DNA from: Ditylenchus dipsaci | Taxonomy: Eukaryota; Nematoda; Chromadorea; Rhabditida; Anguinidae | Length of the DNA stretch: 64,000 bases | Assembly: GCA_004194705.1 (NCBI GenBank) | Contig: SADC01000394.1 | Span: 1-64,000, forward strand | Reading direction: 5' to 3' | Shown here: positions 55,478-64,000 of the stretch, in pieces | Numbering within the stretch: position 1 is the stretch's first letter | How the letters are laid out: each line of letters begins with the position of its first letter | Program-made: the position numbers and the translations under genes | The notes under the pieces: generated by a model | Seen by the model: the letters and a program-made list of their open reading frames with translations, nothing else | Databases searched by the model: none | What the model was told of the DNA's origin: nothing

Positions 55478-58400
55478 TGTGTTCCGCAGTTGAGTTGACC
55501 TTCAATAGCTACGATCCAGAATATGGCGTTTATATTGGCAAATTCTCTAGTCAGCAGTCCAATGATATTGCCGGCATGCTTTACGCCATCAACGACAGTG
55601 CCATCCAGATCATCAATTTCAGCTGGAGCGGAAGGATACCAGGTAGAAACCTATTTCTAAATAGTGTTGGCAAACTACCAAAATATTCGACTCGAAAAGT
55701 CAACTTGAAAGTCGGAAGCAGTAATTTTCTGACTTTCGACTGAAAACTCGAAAATAAAACATTCAAAATGATAAATTCATATGTAGAATATCACAAAGTT
55801 TCACATCGGTTGCAGTATTTTGCTTTACATGAGTGATATTACTCACGAGTGAATATGTACACTTACACTTGTACATACGTTTTAGTTTGAATTAGAAAAT
55901 ACAAATTATAATAAAAAAATCAAAAATTAGCACTCAAATAGATTTCTACATATCAGACAACTTCTCTTGAAGTGCCAAATATTTTAAGACCCAAGAAGAA
56001 CATAATTTTGCATGGGCTGTGTCAATCAAATTGTTTCTCACCAAAAATTAATTTACATACAGAATAATTCTTACAAAGAAAGGCCTTCTTGTTGTTTTAT
56101 AGGCGGCACGCTTTGTTAATCTGCAAGGAGTCTATTATTTATACGAAACACTACAACCACTAAAGACCATGAAAACAATAGACAAATAAAAGAAAATATA
56201 CTCAATTATTCTTTTACATTTTCGAATTGATTTTCAGACACCTTCTTCTGGCTGGATCCCACAGAAAGGCCGACAAGGAATGGTGTTCGAGTGCCGACCT
56301 TTGAATATGGGTAAGAATATAAACTTACTTAAAATGTTTGATTGATGATTAATGGTTTTAGATTGTCTCCCATAGGAAAATACCCGTCTGATACTCCGAG
56401 AGTTGTGTTGATACTGCCAAATGATCGAAAAATTAGCGAGTTCAAGAGTCTCAGCCTATTTTCACTGCGAGATGATGTAGGTTCCATTTATGGGTTTTTT
56501 TTAATTCAGTTGTGCGCAGCAGCGACACACCAGCTGTTTGACCTATTTAATTTGATCGATTTTTATAAGGTGTTCCAAGTGACCGCATCGTCTTAATATT
56601 TTTATAGTCGTCCTGCATTTTTCGTACTTCTTTTTAATGAATTTTAATGATGCGACGTATCGGTTAGCTTCTTTTGCCTTCACAAACTCACATGAAAATA
56701 TCATGTTCCGAGTATAAATAACCACGTGCTTCCTACTTACTAAAATGTACCTTCCAATACTCAAATCTCAAACCCGATTGACTTACAAGAGCCTAGCCCA
56801 CAACAAGAGCAGTGACGGGTCCGCCCCGCCCCGGGGCGCCTCAAATGTCACCCACACCGTCCCGGGCCGGTGCCAGGGCGGTGACTCAGTTTGCCTTGGG
56901 GCGTGGGGCGGTGCCGGGGCGCGAAAAAAGTAGGCCGGGGCGAAGGTAAAGTGTTCGGCTGGGGCGAAATATGGAATGCTCCGTAGCCTGTTTATTCATC
57001 CTAAACTTTGCAAGAAAGCTTCAATTTTTCAAATTTCAATCAAAATTGGCCTTATGAACCGGCTGAAGCATAATAACAGCTAAAAAAATCACCGGCAATG
57101 CTTCATAACTCTGTGCTGTTTGCCCCGGGGCGCCCCGCCCCAGGGCATGGAGTGGTTCCGGGGCAATACTCTTGCGCCGCCTTGACGCGTGAGGCGGTGC
57201 CGGGGCGGTGGTCTGGTTGCCTCGGGGCGTATGGCGGTGCCGGGGCGAAGTTCTGTTAAAAAATTTTCTAAACGGATTCATTTTTTAATCATGTTTTTGA
57301 TAATGATGACCTTATGCGACTATTAAAAACAGACCGAGAAATTTTATTGATCTGAAAAGTGTGTATTTATCCAGAAAATTAAAGCAGCCATTTTTACAAA
57401 ACTTTTCTTGCTTGCATTGAAAAAGGTCTGAAGTAAACTTGCAGGATCAATTCAAACCTTTCTTTTCAAATTTTAACAGACTAGACTGCTTAGCACTAGT
57501 AGTTTTCGGCGCTATCAACCGGTGGATCCGCCGGTAGGCTACCGGTTGATCACTTTCCTCAACCGGTTGATCAGGCGGAAATCAATTAACCAGTAAACGG
57601 TGGATGTGGCGATTGCTAAAATCCAGGCGTCGACAAGACTAAACACTACTATGGCGCACTGGTATCACCCTTTGAGTTAAAATTCGAATGTGACAGTGTC
57701 CTGTTTCCAACAAATTTACAGCAATTATAGAGTAATTATGGAAGTGTTCAAATCAACGAAAATCTGACGGCCCCCAAAGCTCAGATGTTGCAGGATGAAT
57801 TAATAGGGGTAACTGTTTCAGCTGACACAAATTCCGTATTTAAAAATTAATAAAAATCAAATATCTTTTAGGACCGATTCAAAATATTTGGATTAGTACA
57901 AATATTAGACACACGTACCATCAAAATAATCGCTTTAGTTTCGAGGGCAATAAAGCTCCCGGTAATTTCTTTTGCTATTGAATATGTAGCATATACGTCG
58001 TTTTAGATGGCTATTTCTTTGTGGGCCAAGGTCCTAGTGTAAGCAAAGACAGTGGCGTCAAAGCAATGATTCGTGGAAGAGACACACCTGAACTGTAAGT
58101 TTCTTCAACGAGCTTATAATGGGTTGAGACCTGGTAAGTGAATAAACCTATGCAATCATGAATTTAAAAAATTGCACGCAAAATGTTTTATTTAAAAAAT
58201 TTTAAAATTTTTTTCTCAGATTCACATTTGTAACGCGAAACCTTGAAGAACTTGTAAATAGTTTTTGATAATTTGTAATAACTAACTTTCAATGAGATTA
58301 TTTTGCGCGCAATCTTTGAAGGGCATTAACTACAATAGTTTGAAACCCATCAAAGAGTGTTAGTCACTTTAGTTGTGCACGCAAGAAATTTCCTCAAATT

Positions 58401-61400
58401 GCGGATAATTACAAAAGACATGCAAAAAATTGATAAAAGAGAAAAAGATTCAAATTTACACGATACTTACGTTTTAGCTTTAAAGGGGTTTTTCATCGGT
58501 TTTTCATCAGGTTGACAAACCCATTTCTCAACCCCCCCCCTTTAAATAAATATTTTTCTTATAGACTATAATAAAGCTGTGCTGAATTTCACTCATAAAT
58601 TAGCGTTTTCAGTGAACTTGATGTTTTTCTACCTAAAATGGTTTCGACAAAATTAATTTACACAAAAACTACTTTTAGTAGCAGTCCCTATTTTAATTTT
58701 GCAGGATACTGCCAATGAATGAGAGGTATACTGGCGGAAAAGATGTTTATGTACAACTACCGGTTAGTTTTTTTTCGCTCTTATCATATGTACTCTTTTG
58801 GGAAGCAATCCAAAACTCTGTAGGACCCCTGAAACATGATAATCTAGAAATTCTGGAGAATGGTATCACGTTAAAAATTGATTTGAGCATTCCAAACACT
58901 GGTTTTTGGTGCATTTAGGGAGCCAAATGCTGCCCTGAAAGTGAAAGACCTGAAAAAATGCACACCTGTCCGTAGAACTATTCCTTCCTTAAGTAAAAAT
59001 ATATTTTTTTGCTTAACCAGACTTTTTTGCTAATATTTTTTGTTGCCTTTCCGTCAATTCTCTCTCGACATTGAATTCATTTCCCGCCAAACATAATTTT
59101 GTGATACAAAAGTTATTTTAAAGCAAACGAAAAAAATTTCGACGTGTCTGTTCTTTACAAAGTTATGATGGTTTCATAGATCAAAAAACCTCAACCACAC
59201 GCCCTACCGTATTTTCTTTAATAAGGCTGCCAACCGCCTTATTTTTTGCACGCTCAAAAATCGAAAACTTTGGAATATGATCTCGAGATTTTTAACTGCT
59301 CAATCAAAATATGTAAAGTGCCATCGGTAGAGCTCGTGGGAATTAAGAAAGCGCATAAAAAGCTTTACAGAATATTCACTCTAGGCTCGAATATATGTCT
59401 TCAAAGTTGAGGGGCCGCCTTTTCAGAGGGGGCCACATTATTGGAGGAGGTAAGGTAGTTTACGACCTCATTCAAATTCCATGTAAAAGCTACCTTCCCA
59501 AATCTAGTTAAAAAAATGCTTTGGCTAAAGTATATTATAGCAAGTCATCCAAAATGGGTTTAACTGCTTTTTTGTGTGTTTTAGGGCACGTGTAGAAAAC
59601 ACGTTTTTAGGTGGGCGAGGGCACTTTTTGGAAAAATATTTTTTTTTTGGCCAAATTTTGACTTTTTGCTTTGGGGGACCAAGGTAAACCACTGGATAGG
59701 GTACCTGGATACTGTTTTTATTCAAAATACTCCCTGGAGATCTCACATTTATATAAAGGAACAGACTTTGCGCGGACAATATACCCTCGAAAAGGCTTCC
59801 TATTAATTAGGGTGCCTGCCGAAGGCAGGCAGGTGAAAGAATATTTAAAATAAATAAAAACGGTATCCAGGGACTTTATCAAGGTGGTTTACCTTGGTCC
59901 CCAAAGGCAAAAGTCAAAATTTAGTCAAAAATTTTTTTTTTCAAAAAGTTCCGTCCCCACCTAAAAACATGTTTTGTATACGTTTCAAGCCCTAAAACAC
60001 AAAAAAAGCAGTTACAATCTCTTTATGGGATATTTTGTGTATATTGTTTTGATGTTATGTTTTTATGTTTTGATAGGTCTCACAGCTACGCACTTATAAT
60101 TCATCTTATTCAGGATGATTATGATATTCAGCGGATTGAATTTTTGTCCATCTACTCCGTCAAGTATGACATCAGCTATGCGTCCCTACAGTTAAGGAAT
60201 GTATCTCGCTACAGCATTCCACCATACATCCCACCTCAGAAAAGTGTATGATATTATGCCGTTGTGTTGCGATAGACAACTTTGATTAAATTTTTTTCAG
60301 TACGAAAGTAACCTGATAGGCAATAGCAGAGAGTGGACATGGAATTTGAGCAATTTGATAGGCACACCAGCACAGACTAACTTTACCTTCCACTTGGTCC
60401 GTCAGGAGGAAAGAGGGGTTATCAGGTAATTAAAATAGTTTAGCATAAATTAGCTTAACCATGTCTTCCTGGATTAAGGCAATGCACAAAGTTGCCAGAC
60501 CACCTCAGTATGTTTGGTAAGTTAGTTAGATTTAGTCTCAAACAAGGTTTTTAAAAACTTTTAACATCATTTGCTAGCCCTAAGATTGTAGTGTCATACA
60601 AGATATTACGTCGACGTATTATCTTTGCAAAAATATGGCCGCGAATTTTATGCCTCTTTGACAAAAACAATTAACCCTGGACACTTTTTCACCATCTCTG
60701 CGCACTTTTCCACAAGTTTAGGCATTTCAACGAAATCTTTTTAGAAACGGTATTAGTAGGAAAAGACAATTTTCAATAGCCTTTATGACAACATTGGCTT
60801 TTTGAAAACCATGCAATGCTTTTAACAGTAAATAGTAAGTTTATGACTTGTTAAATTTGTTCGATTGACTTGTTAACCATTGCAGTTACACGAATCTATC
60901 ATCATTGCTAAAGTTGTTCGTAGACCATTTTTTTTCAAAATTGGTAGGAAAATTGAAAATCTAAGAGTGCAATCCTGTTCAGCGTGTCATATCTGTGAAT
61001 TAATCCGTCATACCGAAAATGGTTATCGGCAACCTTACGTTTAATTTTACAAAAAATCACTCTTAACTAACCGATTCCACTTCTGGAGCAAATTTTGCAA
61101 ATAACAAATGTTTTTTCCAAAATTTTGTTACAGGTACGTCAATGGCTACCTAGCCAATCTCTACCTGAAAAGAGGCATCACCTACACATTCATGTAAGCA
61201 TTAATAAATTTGTTTTCTCTAATTTCATTAATTTAAGCCTATATTTAGCGTTGGGGTGGCAAAACACTTCCTCTCCAGAATTCAACAACCCCTCTACCTG
61301 ACCAATGACTCCTATGGTGGCTACTCCAAGCTCACCAAAGCTGAACAAGCATTAGTCAAAACTTATGCACCTGAGAACCCATCAGTTTATTCGGGCAGAT

Positions 61401-63942
61401 TGTGCAGGTGGACAGCCAACAAACATGTAGAGCGTCACTCTTCCGAAAGTGCTTCTGAGGAGTATGAGTCTTTTGCAGATTTCCAGGCAACTCTCAAGGC
61501 AAGCTTTTTGTCTACGATTGTTTTGAGAAAAAATAATTGAATTATAGTTGGCTTGTGAAGAAGGTGATAGTCCAGCAGTTTTTTGAGTTTACACCCACAC
61601 TTGCAACTCCCAACACACTCTATTTTGAGGTAAATTTGCAGTTTTTATGTTATCCGTCGGTTCAATGTTATGTAACCCACGTTCGAACTATATCTTTACG
61701 TTTTTGTTTTTGATTTGATTATTCCGTCTTTTCTGAAAACCTTGAAGTTTTGCCATCAAACCATTGTTATTCAACGAAACACCGCCAATTTTTAAAAGTA
61801 ACCTAAGATCCGCAAATCTCACTGGCAAATATTTAAAATTTTCTAGAAACAGCCAAAATTAAAATCTTCACGCTTCTGCGCAGAAGTCAGAAGCCGTAAT
61901 CCTGGTAACTTTGGATACCGCTAAAAAAAGATCAGTGAAAAGACTTTGAAAACTAAACTAAAATAATTAATATTAATTTAAAAAAATCAAAAATTGATTC
62001 GAGAGGATGCTTTATATAGAGGAGTCAGGCGCTTCTGCAATATACCCCATCCGATTTAGTTTTAGGGACTATCAACTAATGCGAAAAGCTTCCGAACAAT
62101 TTTTTCGAGAAATGGTGGTTTCAGGTGCTCTCCAAAATATTGGATGGAGCTACCGTATATTCTCTATTAGAAGGCCCGGGCCTTCTATTTTTCAACCTAA
62201 AAAAGTCGGAAAAAAAATATTTCGATTTTGAGATTTTTGGGTGCTCAACTAAAATTTTAAAAGTGGAATCAGGTGAGCTCGTGCTAACTAAGAAAACGCG
62301 AAAAACAGATTTGCGAATTTCTTTTTCTATGCTGATATATAGGTCCTCAAGGGAGCCTTCTATTAGAGAGGGGCCTTCTAATCGAGAATATACGGTATAT
62401 TCGAGCAGCGTTTTTTGGGGAGGGGAATATCTTAATTGCGTCACGAGACTTCTACACCACGCTGCGAATAAGGTGTTTCAAGGCTAAATTTTCGAATGGG
62501 CTTCATCTTTCTTGATAAGGTTTGCGTATTAAACCGTAATAATGTAATATACCACCCGCTACCCTCCCCTGATTTTCAAGCACTCTTATAAAAGTCGATT
62601 TTTTAGGGGGGGGGGGGGGGGGGGCGTTATATTACAACAGGTTTTTTAAAGGTGAGTGGTATATGACAGTACTGTCTATTTTTTTGAAGAAGGTTATTTT
62701 AAACCCCCCCCCCCCCCCTCAAAGCTGCTTTGATATAACTGGAACTCAATACGTGAACACACTCGGCTCATACTGATTTGGTTTGCGAAAGGCTGAAATA
62801 TGCCACGAAAAAGATTATTTCTGCCACGAAAAACGACATACCACGAAAAAGCTGAAATGTGCCACGAAAAAGCTGAAATGTACCACGAAAAAGCTGAATT
62901 GTGCCACGAAAAAAATATTTATGCCTTTTTCTGTCCAAGACCAACCAAATTTTGCAATATTTTGCAAGAATTCAAATTTTTTAGTCATGAAATAACTTGG
63001 ATCCCTCAGAATCCCACCCCAGAGTGGCCAGAAGCCCCTGAAAGTTGGTTTTTTGGGGGTTTACTAAAGGGGGAGTAAACTTTTTGCGAAAATTCGATTG
63101 AGCGGATCAGAATCCCGGTCCGATCGACTGAATCACTCAGAATTCCACCCTGAACCACTCAAAACCACCATAAACCTGGGATTCTGAGCGATTAAGCCGA
63201 TTGGACCGGGATTCTGATCCGCTCAATCGAATTTTCGCAAAAAGTTTACTCCCCTTTAGTAAACCCCCAAAAAACCAACTTTCAGGGGCTTCTGGCCATT
63301 CCGGGGTGGGATTCTGAGGGATCCAAGTTATTTCATGACTAAAAAATTTGAATTCTTGCAAAATATTGCAAAATTTGGTTGGTCTTGGACAGAAAAAGCA
63401 TAAATATTTTTTTCGTGGCACAATTCAGCTTTTTCGTGGTACATTTCAGCTTTTTCGTGGCACATTTCAGCTTTTTCGTGGTATGTCGTTTTTCGTGGCA
63501 GAAATAATCTTTTTCGTGGCATATTTCAGCCTTTTCGCAAACAAATCAGTTTATGCCAACACACTCGAGTTAAAGTTAGAATTTGAGTTCAGAACAGAGG
63601 TTTTCACGCAACCAAAAGTTCGAACTACCTCGAACAGTGTGTGCGAGCAATTAGGGTCTCGTGAAAAACGACCGTGACGTCGCTATACTGACGCAGACGT
63701 TCCTCATTTTATTTATTTAGAGCTACAACAACTACCAGATGGGTTCTGCAATTTTTGTTGTGGATGAATTTCCTGGCGATCTAAAGCACATAGTGGAAGA
63801 GCCATTCCAGTACGATGCCAGACAACACCAGACCAATTTGGAGCTCACACGAGAAAATGGTGGATCAAGTCGACAAATTTTCAATTCAGCGGGTATTTTC
63901 ACTTCTCTTGCAGCTATTTTTGTTTTGTTTGCTTTGTTGTGA
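55478..63942 (+). CDS. knickkopf-like protein: DM13-DM13-plastocyanin-like, GPI-type tail
   Basis: Thirteen exons: 55478-55642, 56238-56310, 56362-56476, 57731-57808, 57872-57962, 58008-58094, 58705-58762, 60114-60245, 60301-60425, 61134-61193, 61249-61498 (GC donor), 61548-61629, 63721-63942. DM13 domain 1: MLYAINDSAIQIINFSW, DTFFWLDP, VVLILPNDRKISEFKSLSLF. Linker: NYGSVQINENLTAPK. DM13 domain 2: LVQILDTRTIKI, FSFEGNKAPDGYFF, KDVYVQLP, DIQRIEFLSIYSV, SIPPYIPP. Plastocyanin-like part: YVNGYLANLYLKRGITYTF, QQPLYLTNDSYGGYSK, GRLCRW, then NNYQMGSAIFVVDEFP. The end, SAGIFTSLAAIFVLFALL, is a GPI-signal-type hydrophobic tail. Arthropod Knickkopf is an extracellular GPI-anchored protein protecting and organising cuticle chitin; such a role here is inference. 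No DOMON domain is found: DM13-2 and the C-terminal domain are only one 55-bp intron apart (60246-60300). The signal-peptide exon was not found. Three 1-nt frame breaks (about 57924-57932, 58016-58021, 61579-61584) mean assembly errors or a young pseudogene. Introns hold many MITEs. Confidence 0.85.
56815..57255. repeat. very GC-rich word island (GGCGGTGCCGGGGCG) in an intron of the knickkopf-like gene
   Basis: Two blocks (56815-56945 and 57120-57250) of GCCCCGCCCCGGGGCGCC and GGCGGTGCCGGGGCG words, in both orientations, around about 170 bp of AT-rich DNA. They are far above background GC. Layout matches other foldback elements with terminal word arrays. No target duplication identified. Confidence 0.6.
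57515..57605. repeat. word island, CAACCGGTTGATC type
   Basis: TCAACCGGTGGATCCGCCGG, CTACCGGTTGATCA, TCAACCGGTTGATCA and AACCAGTAAACGGTGGA lie within 90 bp of the same intron. Possibly a solo MITE. Confidence 0.5.
59207..59455. mobile_element. pogo-like MITE, word AAGGC(C)GCC
   Basis: CCGTATTTTCTTTAATAAGG with the family body (ATCTCGAGATTTTT, GGTAGAGCTCGTGGGAATTA). The right end GGAGGAGGTAAGG is degraded. Words: AAGGCTGCCAACCGCCTTAT at the left, GGGGCCGCCTTTT at the right. Lies in an intron of the knickkopf-like gene. Confidence 0.78.
59525..60015. mobile_element. foldback element, relative of the AGCAGTCCACC family
   Basis: The left arm (AACTGCTTTTTTGTGTGTTTTAGGGC, GAAAACACGTTTTTAGGTGG, GGGACCAAGGTAAACCA) and the right arm (TGGTTTACCTTGGTCCCCAA, CCACCTAAAAACATGTTTTG, AAACACAAAAAAAGCAGTT) are inverted. 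Same intron. Confidence 0.65.
62153..62395. mobile_element. pogo-like MITE, word AGAAGGCCC (second copy)
   Basis: Same length, body and word as 42471-42713, with TA on both sides. The two are the closest pair of the family in the window. Lies in the last intron of the knickkopf-like gene. Confidence 0.92.
62535..62720. repeat. G-run / C-run MITE fragments
   Basis: GTAATATACCACCCGCTACC and GGGGGGGCGTTATATTACAA form one inverted pair; GTGGTATATGACAGTACTGT and a C-run at 62705-62718 look like the start of another unit of the 43343 type. Confidence 0.5.
62765..63557. mobile_element. Mutator-like foldback element, word GCCACGAAAAAGCTGAAAT
   Basis: Ends GGCTCATACTGATTTGGTTT and inverted GGCATAAACTGATTTGTTTG, perfect 9-bp duplication AACACACTC (62756-62764, 63558-63566). 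Six GCCACGAAAAAGCTGAAAT-type words at the left and six inverted at the right. The core matches 40876 and 48467. Both strands read as Lys-rich or Phe-rich frames because of the words; they are not genes. Lies in the last intron of the knickkopf-like gene. Confidence 0.88.
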
Positions 63943-64000
63943 CCGAACATTTTTTAAAATATTGTATTATTTTGAGAAATACCATGTTTGTACAAATATT

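Noticed and set aside
62783..62925. Possible CRISPR-like array (regularly spaced repeats)
   Set aside because: Repeats are contiguous, vary in spacing, are mirrored in the other arm, and the host is a eukaryote.
62783..63522. Lys-rich and Phe-rich open frames on both strands
   Set aside because: They come from the repeated GCCACGAAAAAGCTGAAAT word inside a foldback element; mirror-image frames on the two strands show this is repeat sequence, not a gene.

Overview
This is repeat-rich, AT-rich eukaryotic nuclear DNA from an animal. Genes are split by GT-AG introns, coding density is very low, and most of the window is DNA transposons and their foldback derivatives, often nested. A knickkopf-like DM13 gene and a degenerate integrase of the kind found in nematode transposon-derived proteins point to an ecdysozoan, perhaps a nematode. 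That placement is inference; no rRNA or mitochondrial marker is present.

Host-like genes: (1) a two-exon gene for a 91-residue secreted protein at 3905-4218 (+), inside a pair of ~200 bp inverted repeats; (2) a tandemly duplicated exon pair at 14607-14782 and 16061-16241 (+), two 43-codon units from a larger unrecognised gene; (3) a four-exon protein kinase with an N-terminal signal sequence at 22309-27451 (-), ~421 aa; (4) a 13-exon knickkopf-like gene at 55478-63942 (+) with two DM13 domains, a plastocyanin-like C-terminal domain and a GPI-anchor-type tail, but no DOMON domain and three apparent 1-nt frameshifts. A gene-like exon at 35294-35512 (+) sits inside a nested transposon and looks captured.

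Mobile elements, left to right: a hAT transposon with a nearly full-length BED/hAT transposase (1-2904); a pogo-like family with TA target sites and TACCGTATTT ends (13 copies, two carrying transposase remnants at 7413-8573 and 30415-31877); a Mutator-like foldback family with 9-bp target duplications (34232-36218, 38581-39048, 40876-41494, 62765-63557; truncated copy at 48467); elements starting GGCT with 8-bp duplications (15167-15614, 20110-21002, 35121-35978); hAT-type MITEs (16871-17048, 30044-30213, 36782-37289); a mariner-type palindrome (52809-53173); CTCGATATA-type pogo/Tigger-like MITEs; and an integrase pseudogene (32162-32830).

The most unusual signal is shared by several unrelated families. 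Each copy carries its own short word (about 8-20 bp), repeated in tandem and/or inverted at both ends and sometimes in the centre. The word agrees within a copy but differs between copies whose cores are otherwise homologous. This looks like within-element homogenisation of terminal motifs, for example by hairpin template switching or gene conversion, or by matched recognition sites.
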